From assembly GCA_030549335.1 (NCBI GenBank), contig CM060197.1, positions 23,448,501 to 23,512,500 of the forward strand: a DNA stretch of 64,000 nt, in the 5' to 3' direction. How positions within the stretch are numbered: position 1 is the stretch's first letter; every line of letters begins with the position of its first letter. The notes under the pieces are model-generated. The model saw nothing but the letters and a program-made list of their open reading frames with translations, was not told the origin of the DNA and did no database searches. The translations under genes were made by a program, and so were the position numbers. The stretch is from Pontederia crassipes. Taxonomy: Eukaryota; Streptophyta; Magnoliopsida; Commelinales; Pontederiaceae. Shown here piece after piece: positions 33,227-43,381 of this stretch.

Positions 33227-34666
33227 TTAATGGTGAAGGGCGCGTTCGTCCTTACATTTCAAGAGCCCTTCTATCAACCGTCCCAGATCAGCGTACGACG
33301 AGCCGCCCTCGGCCACCGCCCGCCGCCCCATCCCGCCCAAAGCTCGCGCCCTGCGCCGCATCGCTTCCACTTCTTCCCCGCCGGCCATCAGTCGCGCCAC
33401 CGCCTTCGCCACCGTCTCCGCGGGCACCACCACCTTCTCCTCGTAAACGATGCTACTCGGACCCTCCCGGACTGGAAACGCTATCTTGAGGACGTCCACC
33501 AGCAACCTCTCGTTCACGAACTGCTCCGAGTGAAGCGGCCACGTCGCCGTGGGCAGACCTGCGCACACCGCCTCCAACACCGAGTTCCACCCGCAGTGGA
33601 TCACGTAGCCTCCGACCGCCCGGTGGGTCAAGATCTCCGGCTGCGGCACCCACCGTCGGAGCACTAGTCCGCGGCCTTCAACCTTCTCCTTGTATCCCTC
33701 CGGCATCCACGCCTCACCGAGCTCCGCCCACACCGTCCAGAGGAACGCGTGACCGCACGCCTCCAGTCCCAGGGCAAGCTCGCGGAGTTGCTCCTCGTTG
33801 AAGTGACCCTTCGTGCCAAAGCCCAGGTACACCACTGAGTTCTCCTCCTTTGCGTCGAGCCACTGGAGGCATGCATCCCGGTCTTTAATTACCTCCGTGG
33901 ACGTCGTCGTCGTGGAATGCTCACTTCCTGGTACAGTCACCGGACCGACCAGGAACACCTTCCTGGATCCCCGTTCGCAGTAGTTCTCGAGGTACTCCGG
34001 CTCAAGGTCGTAGAAGCTATTGAAGATGACGCCGTAACTATCGAGTTCCGCTTCGCGGCAGTCCTTGAGAAAGTACGGGTGGTTGAACACCGGCGGAAGC
34101 TCCGCTCTCGTCAGCTTCACCAGGTCGGGAAGCCCGGGAATCGCGAAAGGCTCCGTCCGACTGGAAATGGCCTCGCGTGGGAGGTGGAGACCGAGGGAGA
34201 ACTGGGTGCAGGCAGAGAACACCGAGGAGACGTTAAAAACGAAGCGGGGGATCCGGTGCTCGCGGGCCAGGGCCGTGGTCCAGGGATAGAGGTCGTCGGA
34301 GACGAGGCCGTCGGGGCGGAGCTCGCGGAGCAGGTTGTCGAGAGGCCCGCTGAGGGCGTACACAGCGTTGAAGAAGCCAACGCAGAGGTGATCTGGAAGT
34401 ACGTCGAGATTTTCGCAGCCATCCGGTAGGCCGAACTCCGCCGTGGGGAAAGAGACGATCCTGAGCTCCACGAAGGAGCCGCCGGGGCGCTCGACGGCGG
34501 CGCGGACGAAATCGGCGTTGGATGGAGTAGTGACGACGGTGACTTGGACTCCGCGCGCAGCTAGGAGGCGGGCGGTGTTGGCCGCGGGGGCGATGTGGCT
34601 GCGAGCGAGGAAAGGGAACACGAGAACGCGGAGAGGAAGTGCAGGGCACGGAGGACTTGAACCCAT
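33227..34666 (-). CDS. UDP-glycosyltransferase, UGT73-like (family 1)
   Basis: A complete intronless gene of 479 codons, normal for plant family-1 UGTs, which move a sugar from a UDP-sugar to small molecules in the cytosol. The N-terminal acceptor domain starts MGSSPPCPALPLRVLVFPFL. The expected catalytic His is His24 (ARSHIAP), and the partner acidic residue lies in LVSDD (about 124). The C-terminal PSPG box spans residues 339-382: it begins WVPQPEILTH, contains HCGWNS and ends HSEQ. The final Gln favours UDP-glucose. FPTAEFGLPDGCENLD and DVLKI resemble the UGT73 group; the acceptor cannot be inferred. The frame is open upstream to a TTG at 34687, but the first ATG is at 34666, which also leaves room for a short 5'UTR after the TATA box. 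It is isolated between retroelements and shows no lesion. Confidence 0.92.
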   Translation of the reverse strand: MGSSPPCPALPLRVLVFPFLARSHIAPAANTARLLAARGVQVTVVTTPSNADFVRAAVERPGGSFVELRIVSFPTAEFGLPDGCENLDVLPDHLCVGFFNAVYALSGPLDNLLRELRPDGLVSDDLYPWTTALAREHRIPRFVFNVSSVFSACTQFSLGLHLPREAISSRTEPFAIPGLPDLVKLTRAELPPVFNHPYFLKDCREAELDSYGVIFNSFYDLEPEYLENYCERGSRKVFLVGPVTVPGSEHSTTTTSTEVIKDRDACLQWLDAKEENSVVYLGFGTKGHFNEEQLRELALGLEACGHAFLWTVWAELGEAWMPEGYKEKVEGRGLVLRRWVPQPEILTHRAVGGYVIHCGWNSVLEAVCAGLPTATWPLHSEQFVNERLLVDVLKIAFPVREGPSSIVYEEKVVVPAETVAKAVARLMAGGEEVEAMRRRARALGGMGRRAVAEGGSSYADLGRLIEGLLKCKDERALHH

Positions 34667-34720
34667 TGACGGCTCCCAAAATGGCAAGAGGTCTCCTCAA
34701 ACAGCAGCAAAGGCATGTCC

Positions 34721-34730
34721 TTTTTTTATA
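34721..34730 (-). promoter_or_regulatory. TATA box of the UGT gene
   Basis: Minus-strand TATAAAAAAA lies about 55-65 bp upstream of the ATG at 34666. A start of transcription 25-30 bp downstream would leave a 5'UTR of roughly 30 bases and would exclude much longer N-termini. Confidence 0.55.
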
Positions 34731-35038
34731 GTAAAAATTTCTTCGTGTCTTGGAAATCGTGGGTTCTGCTGTGACAAATGCTAAAAGGATAACGAGCCTT
34801 TGACACGCGTAAGTGTGCATAAAACACTAAACTCGTAATCTTCACCAGAAATATAATATAGAAGAAGTTTAATTTAAGAGTCAATATGATAAAACAATAT
34901 TATTTCAATTATTTATATAAAAAGATTATATAACCTATAGATAATATGATTATAAATTTAGAATCTAATTGCTAAAATTGCAACAACATATATTTTAATC
35001 TCTAGTATGAATTTTATATAGAGATCCCATAATGTTGA
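34731..35038. other. Upstream flank of the UGT gene
   Basis: Short AT-rich region between the UGT promoter and the next solo LTR. No further motif is claimed. Confidence 0.5.
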
Positions 35039-35173
35039 TGTAACACTCCATATTTTTATTAGAAGTAAATTAGTCATTTGATTTAAAACTCTAACTTTTC
35101 TTATATAAGGATCTCAATTCCTCTTGTTTATCTTTTTTCTTAATTTATTAGGAGTATATAAGGGGGATCCATT

Positions 35174-35418
35174 CAGTGGCGGACCCAAATAAAAAAAAGA
35201 GATGAGGGCTAGATTTGATATGGAGAACTCTCACTTCACATAGGAGCTTAATTACCACTAGATCAAATGTTCTTTTATATGAAAATAATAAGTATATTTG
35301 AGGGGGATCAAACATAACTTTTTATCATAAAATTTATATTATAATATATATATCTAATAAAAGTTTAAAAATTTGAGGGGGCCAAGTCCCCCTCACCCTA
35401 TATGTGGGTCCGCCCCTG
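35174..35418. mobile_element. hAT-type MITE (245 bp)
   Basis: Ends CAGTGGCGGACCCA and TGGGTCCGCCCCTG form a near-perfect terminal inverted repeat of the CAGNGGCGGA class. Flanking 8-mers gatccatt and gattcaac share 5 of 8 positions, consistent with an old 8-bp target duplication. No ORF. Confidence 0.8.
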
Positions 35419-35749
35419 GATTCAACTCTCTCTCCCCTTTCAATGTTTGCATGTTTGGATTGAGAGTTGTGATTGATGGTCACATTATGTATTGGATTTA
35501 AAATGTTTTCATATGTAATTCATTCTTTTAAATTATCATGTTTAGATTTATATGCTAAGGTTCCATACTGTGAGAGCATGTTTTGAGATAAACCCTAGAT
35601 CTCAAAGAAAGGATGATTTTGTATGTTTTTAACATGCATTTGATGCATATTTGTCTCTAGATCATGCCTAGAACCTTAGAATGTTTTGTATTATGTTTTC
35701 CCAATGTTTCATCGAAAAATTTATAAAATGCGAGCACAATATGACCTAG

Positions 35750-35890
35750 AGGGCATTAATACGATTTAGAGGGCAAAACTACCGGCTGCCAGTATTTTCT
35801 GGTGTGAACCAAATATGATGACATCAATATGACCTAGAGAGCAAAAATACAGGCTGCCAGTATTTTTTTATGCGAGCCAAATACGACATG
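35750..35890 (+). repeat. Two copies of a tatgacctagag...ctgccagtatttt motif
   Basis: Two imperfect copies of about 85 bp, each holding atgacctagag.gca, ctgccagtattttt and gaaccaaata/gagccaaata. They occupy the LTR position where related LTRs carry palindrome islands. Confidence 0.6.
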
Positions 35891-36589
35891 AAAGAATTTA
35901 ATATGGGCTCGAAATAAAAAATATGACATGATCGTATTTAATTCGTATAGATGCATTTTGTGACAAAATTTGCTAGATTCTCCTATACTACTTTAAACTT
36001 ATTTTCAAATATTCATACTAAGTATTGATGCTTGATTATTGTATATGACCCCTAGTTATATGAAATGCATGCACAATCGTAACTAGATTAAAATATGAAG
36101 ATTGAAAGGCGTTAAAATGCTTGATGATTGATAACATAACACACCCAATTGAAGAATATGTTTTCTTGCCATCCCTCTGACAGGAAATACTATGCCCTGC
36201 TTCATATGTGTTAGAATTTCCTTCGAAAAATTACTATGCCTTGCACCTTGGAGTTAGCATTTTTTGAAGGAATAATTGTATCTTACCGAAAATTGTCTAT
36301 TCCTAGTCGCCTTCGGATGATGGGAGCCTTGGCTCTAAGGCATAGCTAGTCTACTATGAGGACAACGATGTGATTCTTCAATTATAGATAAGATAAAAAA
36401 CTATTACTATACCGACTGACTGAAAGGACTGATGACCACGAAAGTGGGATCCAATGGGTTATAAAGCAATTCCGAGAATATTACGGGCTGAATAATGTAT
36501 TGACTCTTACATGATTACATGTCCATTAATATTACTGATATACATTGATAATATGATGTTTAATATCGACATGTTTATCGTATGACATG

Positions 36590-37545
36590 GGGTAAATTAC
36601 ACGGGTTGTCGTCCAACTTTGAGTCGATATTTACGGTACTACAACTTCAATTTGTAACTAGAACGTCTTCTAACTTTGATTTTATTGCATGATTTGTTCA
36701 CTTGATCGATAATAGGTAGTTTCCTAATTACCTTATTGATGTGGCGTAATAAAATACAATAAAAAAAGAGACTTGGCGAAGGGAAAGGGGGGATGCCCCC
36801 ACACCCTCATCGGTGCGTGAGCTGGTAGAGCCCCCCGCTTTTCTTCCTCGCGCACGACGAGGAGGAAAAAGGGCGGCTGGTGCCCCCTCAGCCATCTCGT
36901 GCATCAGCGAGCTAGAAGAGGGGGTGCGGGCCCCCGTTTTCTTCCTCCCGTGCAGCGAGGAGCAAAGGGGGGGCCCACTCTACTAGCTCACATGCCGATG
37001 AGCTGGCAGAGGGGGATGCGGGCCCCCTTTTCTTCCTCGCATGCTGGGGAGGGTCCCCTTTTTCTTCCTCGCATGCGGCGAGGAGAAAAAAAGGGGGCGT
37101 CAAAAAAGGGGGGCTGACGCCCCCCTTAGCCAGTTTGTGCACCGGCGAGTTGGTAGAGGGGGGCATGGACCCGCCTTTTCTTCCTCGCATGCGGCGAGGA
37201 GCAAAAGGGGGGCCAATGCCCTCCTCTACCGGCTTGCGCACTGGCAAGCTCGCACAGGGGGTGCCGACCTCCCTCGCGAGCTCGCCGATGCAAGGGTCAG
37301 CTCCCTGTCACTTTTTTATTTTTATTAATTTTTATAATATTTTTTATTATTATGTTAGCAACTTAATTTTTTTATTATATTTTATTACCCACGTCAGCGA
37401 GGTAATCGAGAAATTTCCTATTACCGGTCAAGTGGATGAATCGTGTAATAAAATCAAAGTTGGAGGACGTTCTAATTACAAATTGAAGTTGGCAGACCAT
37501 TTAGATATCAACTCAAAGTTGGGGATGATCCATGTATTTTATCCT
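36590..37545. mobile_element. Mutator-like element with long TIRs and a GC-rich core (956 bp)
   Basis: The left end gggtaaattacacgggttgt...ccaactttgag...ttgtaactagaacgt...ctaactttgattttatt matches the reverse complement of the right end over about 180-200 bp. Flanking 9-mers tatgacatg (36581-36589) and tatttcatg (37546-37554) agree at 7 of 9 positions, the size expected for Mutator target duplications. The core (36780-37310) is GC-rich and built from repeated cttcctcgcatgcggcgagga and gcgagctggtagaggggg words. Confidence 0.75.
36830..37270. repeat. GC-rich internal repeats of the MULE
   Basis: The word cttcctcg(c)(a/g)tgcggcgagga recurs about five times, and a gagctggtaga or gagctagaaga word alternates with it, giving a unit of roughly 90-100 bp. 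The inner palindrome cctcgcatgcggcgagg can fold back. Open frames here are repeat artefacts. Confidence 0.7.
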
Positions 37546-37994
37546 TATTTCATGCACATAATTGTTATACATGTCATGTAGTATCCTATTTAGGATGTTA
37601 GGATGCATTTCATTTCAAGACCTTTACATACTCTAATTGGGAAACTCTGCACCTTAGATCCGTATAGGTAACTAATATGCTTGGATGGATGACAAGTCAA
37701 CTCATGACGGTGAAATTTCTCATGGCATAAGAATAAATAGTCACGAGTCTCTAGGATTTGTTTAGAGATGTTTTTGCATAATGAATTTTTATTTTATATC
37801 TATGACATTAGTTTCAAAGGTTTTAATTTAAGACTTCCACTGAAAAGACAAATTTTGTTTTATCTTCACGATGAATAATTTTTCGCTGCATTTATGTCTA
37901 TCATTTATTATGATTATGATAGGGCGAACGAGCTAACACAACCAAATTCCCCTAATTGTCACTAACTTTTAGGGTGGATTTTCATGGTGTTACA

Positions 37995-39109
37995 CTTAAA
38001 ATCTTATTTCTCTTCTTTTTGTATAGTCATCATGTTCTATCTTCTTTGCAAAAAAAGATTTATTTGGAGATTTAAGAAGACAAAATCTAGATGCTTATTA
38101 AAGAAGAAGAGAGAGACCAAGAGATGATTAGGAAAAAAAATTAAATCTAAAACCTCAACGCGGCTATTGGAACTTGAGTTAGAACTTGCTCAAATTCCAA
38201 ATTCAGTCAAAAAATACAATATGTGACGAAAAATTGACCTTCGGTTAGAACTTTTCAGCCAAAAGTTCATACTTCCGACAAGAACTAAGAACTTTCATTT
38301 TTTGGCTTTGTTTCTTTCTTTTCTTACCTTTAATTATTTTTAATGTATATATATTATTTATTTATTAATACATTATTATTCAGCTTATAATCTAAATTAT
38401 TAAATTTTACTAATTAAAAGTTATATAGTATTTAGTTCTAAAATTTAAAAACATTTTATTAATTAGTTAAAATATTTTTCTTAGTATTATAGTGCAATAA
38501 AATTAATAAAAAATATCATGTTAATTAATTGAAATGATGTAAACATTATAAATATATTTATTGTATTATAGTATGAATTAAATAAAATTAATATAAAATC
38601 TTATGTATAATATTGTTTTTATTATTATAAAACTTTAATAATTAAAATGTTCAACTATTTTTAGAAAAAAATATATTATACTTGGATCTTAATATTTATG
38701 TAAATTATTAATTATAATTATAATAAATATAAAAGATTTAATCAAAATTAATACTAATATATTGCTAGTCATTATTTTAAATAAATAAATAGTATAATAT
38801 TTTTAGTTACTATAACTATATATCTCATAAAATAACAAATATATTCTTATTTCTTACTTTTTTTATCCAAACAACCACTAAAACTTATCTATAAAATCAA
38901 CTTTTTAAATTTCCATCATTACATTTTCCATCCAAATACAAACTTAAAATTTTCTATCTAATCGATTAGTTCTCGGAAACTAACAAGAACACAAAAGCTT
39001 TCTATCTAATTTCCAAAGGTTATCTCTAAATAGATATTATTGATTTATGATAATTTTTTGTGTTAAAAACCCCAATTTTCATATGAAGAAAATGGGATTT
39101 GGGCCGCCA
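37995..39109. other. AT-rich spacer, no gene seen
   Basis: Intergenic AT-rich DNA with only very short ORFs. Confidence 0.55.
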
Positions 39110-41377
39110 TCATGAGCATGACTAGTATGGTAACGACCGTGACCGAAGAACAACAGAAGTCGAAGAAAATTAGTTTCGATCATGGCCATGAAATTGATTT
39201 CACGACCATAACAAGGCACAGTCACGAACGTGATGTCCATATCACGATTGTGACCGAAGCAAGAAATTTCTCTTACCATGCTCTTGAAAATTATTTCATG
39301 ATTGTGACAGGCCTCTCACGGTGACACTCATGTCATGGCCATGGTAGATAAAAAAATGAGTAGTAGTTGTCAAAAATTGTCACAACACATTACGCAAAGT
39401 TATGATCCATTATGGGTTTCACACCCCCATTATATCAATATTATGACTCATTACAAGTTTCACACCCCATTATATCAATGTTATGACCCATTACAAGTTT
39501 CACAACTATTCCATTACTACTAATGTCCCAATCCATTATGGAGTATCACACCCAACCATTACATGTTTCACATTCCATCACGTATTATGTTAAAGTTATG
39601 TCCTATTACATGATTCACACCCCATTATGACCAAGTTAGGGTTGTGATCGAGTTTCACCACCCATTACCCATTAGATTCAACTCACCGATTAATGTCACA
39701 GGTGTGATATTATGTAATGACCCATTATGTCAATGTCTGTGGTGTTATATAGAAGCTAATGAGTGTTACATTCAAAGGCCATAGTTAATAACAATGAAAA
39801 CATGTAATAGACTGTGACCTTACTCAAGGATGACTAATGATTTATGAAGTATTTTATCCCATGAAGGTTTAATGATCTAAAATGTTTTATTAATATTTAA
39901 AACATTTATGTTTCATGGATGAATTGTCAAAATGAATGTTATGTGTGATATGACATGTTTGTGATGATGTATGTCTTATTGCTCATGAAATCATAATTGA
40001 TGGAATGATGATAATCTAAACACATGTTTATATATACCCAGTCATAATTAGGCTAATATTAAGACTATTGATGTGAATGTATGATATATTGAAAAAAAAA
40101 CATAATGCATTATAAAGTTGATGAATGAATTCTTGTCACACATCAAAGTAAGAGATAGAAAGCAAAGTCGTACACTCATGTATGTGCTTCAAGGACACAA
40201 AGTTTCATGAAGTAAAGTTTTGCATCTGTATATGTACTTCTCGGAGAACAAAATTTCTCATAAAAAAGTGTGTGTTCCTAGATGATTAAGAATAGAGTCC
40301 ATAACTAATCAACGTGATGATTTTAATATTATTCTCCAATTAAGTTAAGATCAAAGATGTTATAAGATAATGTATGAATAAAAGTGAAATTTAACTTCAA
40401 AATATCTCATGACAAAAAAAGAAAGTTAATATGATGACAAAGTAAAAAGGTGAAGTAAAATCGTGCACTTATGTAGTACTAAGTCACGCGAAGTAAAATC
40501 TTGCATTTGTGTATGTGCTCTCCAAGAAACAAAGCCCCCATCAGAAAGTGGTTCCTAAAGCCGATTATAAATTAAATCTCTCACTATTATGATGTGCGTT
40601 CCCTAAAATGTCTTATGGTATCGAACGAAAGTCAATATGATGATATCATGTGATGAAGATGAAAGAAAAGAATATCGCTTCAAAGTCTCACATGATAACA
40701 AAAGAAAGAAAGATGAATGAATGTCTAAAAAGTTATAAAGCAATCCCGAGGAGTAAAGTAAAGAATGAAAAGAAAGAAAAAAAATTTTGTGAAGTAATAA
40801 GTAAGGATAAAGTTGTTATAAAGGAGCTCCTAAGATGTACATGATAATGAATAAGAAATGAAATGATGAGTTATATGTGTGTGTGTTCATGAATGTGATG
40901 AAAGAATGCTATTATTGTATTGTAGGAGATGATGGTTCTAAAGTTAAGAAGGTATGTCAAATTATTTATGTTTCAAAGTATGCTATGTCAAGAATGATAT
41001 GTATGTGATTAGGATCATGATATTATTCATGACATGCATGTTCACATGTTAAGTTATTATATTGATAATAGATGCATTACATGTAGTCTCATGTAATAGG
41101 TTATTATAGCATGCATGACTTTTACATACTCTAATTATAAAATCATGCGCTTTGTATCCCTGCAAATAATTAAGAATAAAGATGGTGGCTCAAGCTCATG
41201 AATGATTAATGATTATTTATGCAAATGATGTAATGAAGAATGACTTATTAACTAAAAGAATGTTATATGATTATTATAAGGATTTTATTAATTATGATTT
41301 TTCTAAAATGTTAAAATCTTCCATTATTAAATGATTAAAATGATGTATGATGAAGGGGCTAACAACGTGATCATTAC
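39110..41377 (+). mobile_element. LTR remnant of a Tekay-related Gypsy element
   Basis: The left part (39110-39350) has CACG(A/G)(C/T)CGTGAC-type motifs like those at 29830-30290. Further right, gcatgcatgacttttacata, ctctaattataaaatcatgc and a gggcta-type end leading to gatcattaca (41377) parallel the 3' half of the solo LTR at 35039-37994. No defined left end was found. The many short ATG-rich frames are not conserved. Confidence 0.5.
39405..39560 (+). repeat. Imperfect tandem repeat of about 43 bp
   Basis: The unit tatgaycca/tcattacaagtttcacaccccattatatcaat occurs about three times in a row with decay at both ends. Confidence 0.7.
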
Positions 41378-42441
41378 AAAATTGAACTTGACATGGTATT
41401 AATAAAATAATAAATAGCATATTATTTTTTGTATAATTAATTCATAAATAATCAAATTTATATTATTGGCATAATAGTTTTTTATATAGTTCAATATGTT
41501 CCTAGTACATTATGAAGCTAGTTCTAATACTATATCCTATATTTATCTATAAAATTAAATATATAAATAGTAATTTTAATTTATTATATAATTTTAAAAT
41601 AGTATTCTATTAGATTAGTTGACTAAAAAATCATTTGAAAAAATTAACTCGCTAGAGGGTGATTTTTTTTTCTAAATATTTTTAGGATGGATTTTATAAT
41701 TTAAAAATCAATCCTTAAAGTAAGAAATGATTATTTTAGACCAAAAAAATCGGTCAAATCCGAATCACTTTCACTCGTACTAGTGATGCACATTAAATCA
41801 TAGAAATCGTCTCTAATGGATTTGAATGAATATTGTATTTGACGCATAAATGTATTTAAGGGTATATCATGTCAACTTCTTCAAAAACTCAAAAGTTAAT
41901 TTCTTTCCAACGGTGAATTTTCGATGAAGATTTGAATTTGAATTAGACTTCGTTGTTTTACTCTTGTGAACGGAGAGTTGGGCATTACATAATCGATCTC
42001 TCATCCAGTAGTCATGTTGTTAGTTGGGTCATTAATATTGTTTCATTTCTAGCTATTGCGTTATATGACTCTATATATCGATGGTGTTTATAATAGTGTA
42101 CTGTTGCTATATATAACAGTATAAATAGACCAACCCAGTGCTCTATGTTTCTGAGTGGCGGATGAATAGAAGGTTCTCTAGAGAACTTTTATAATTTGTT
42201 CTTGCAGTTTTTGTGTTCCTTGCAGTATCATGTTGATCAAGATTCCGAAGTGGCAGAATTGTTGACATAGCATAAATTGATAAATTATAAAACTTCCAAA
42301 TTATGATAACTTAAAAGGAATCGAACTTATACAAGTCCACAATCTAAAAATTAAACTATACAAAATTGAGCTAAAAAAACATTTTTAGGTAAAAATGACA
42401 TGCATACCACTGGAAACATACAATATTGTTTTTTTTTCCCT
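41378..42441. other. Spacer, no gene seen
   Basis: AT-rich with no ORF, RNA gene or clear repeat that can be supported. Confidence 0.5.
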
Positions 42442-42454
42442 GTTATAAAGGAAG

Positions 42455-43368
42455 TATTTTATGCTTGCAAGAAACTAGATGGGTAGGAGAGGGAAGTAAA
42501 GAGATTAGGTTAAATGGTTCCAAACTTTGGTACACAGGTAAGGTAAATGGAAGGAATGGTGTTGGTATTATCGCGGATGCAGAATGGAGGAAGAATGTTG
42601 TGGAAGTTAAAAGGATTGAGGATCGAATCATATCCGTGAAAGTAATTGTTGGAAAGGAGACTATGAACATTATTAGTGCATATGCACCCCAAGTAGGAGC
42701 AGAATCACATCTCAAGGAGAAGTTTTGGGCAGATATGGAGGGTTTGATTGAAAGTATACCAACAACCGAGAAAGTTTATATTGGGGGAGACCTTAATGGA
42801 CATGTTGGTAAAGAGGCAGGACCACATGCAAGGGTTCATGGTGGTTTTGGTTTTGGGGAGTTGAATGAGGAAGGACAAACTATTATTGATTTTTCTTTAG
42901 CATACGACCTTAAGATTATCAACACTTGTTTTAGGAAGAGAGAGGAACATTTAATCACAAATGAAAGGACAACATGAATGTAAAGTGGGGGTAGCCGAAA
43001 TGAGGATGTTGAGATGGATGTGTGGTCATACAAGATTAGATAAGATTAGGAATGACCATATACGTGAACGAGTCGGAGTGGCTCCTATTAGTGAGAAAAT
43101 GGTAGAGAATCGTTTGAGATGGTTTGGTCATGTTCAGAGAAGACCATTAGATGCGCCAGTAAGAAGAGTAGATCAAATAATCTGGAGTCCGATTAAAAGA
43201 GGGAGAGGGAGGCCAAGGCGGACACTTGGCGAACTAATAGAGCAAGATCTATTGGTGAATAATATACCGAAAGGTTTGGTTACTAATAGAGCGGAATGGC
43301 GTCGTATGATCCATGTAGCCGACCCCACCTAGTGGGATAAGGCTTTGTTGTTGTTGTTGTTTGTTGTT
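42455..43368 (+). mobile_element. RTE-type LINE copy with 5' truncation and internal deletion
   Basis: A 13-bp target duplication gttataaaggaag lies at 42442-42454 and 43369-43381. The first ORF piece (from 42459) starts CLQETRWVGEGS and holds the apurinic endonuclease motifs ISAYAPQVG and YIGGDLNGHVG. At about 42960 the sequence jumps to the ORF C-terminus (HECKVGVAEMRMLRWMCGHTR, RLRWFGHVQRRP, RGRGRPRRTL, ADPT). The whole reverse transcriptase domain is missing. The 3' end gtgggataaggctttgttgttg with TTG repeats is typical of plant RTE LINEs. Confidence 0.85.
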
Positions 43369-43381
43369 GTTATAAAGGAAG

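Larger units (their letters stand above)
35039..37994 (+). mobile_element. Solo LTR of a Gypsy (Tekay-related) element with two nested DNA transposons
   Basis: Starts TGTAACACTCCATATTT and ends ATGGTGTTACA. The section at 37600-37760 (gggaaactctgcaccttaga, tatgcttggatggatga, ctcatgac) parallels the aacgggagaaatcctctgca...tcatgac block of the other LTRs near 22110 and 31120. No coding interior is present. It holds a hAT MITE (35174-35418) and a MULE (36590-37545). Flanking 5-mers (gttga and cttaa) do not match, so no target duplication supports the ends. Confidence 0.6.

Noticed and set aside
34667-34687. Upstream extension of the UGT by seven residues
   Set aside because: The extension starts at TTG rather than ATG and leaves almost no 5'UTR after the TATA box; the ATG at 34666 is preferred.
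33230-34784. Plus-strand ORFs of 113-170 codons over the UGT gene
   Set aside because: They are GC-rich mirror frames of the UGT coding sequence.
36899-37328. Plus- and minus-strand ORFs in the MULE core
   Set aside because: They translate tandem GC repeats and differ only by repeat phase.
39405-39560. Short regular repeats considered as a CRISPR-like array
   Set aside because: The repeats are degenerate and directly adjacent without unique spacers, and the sequence is plant nuclear DNA.
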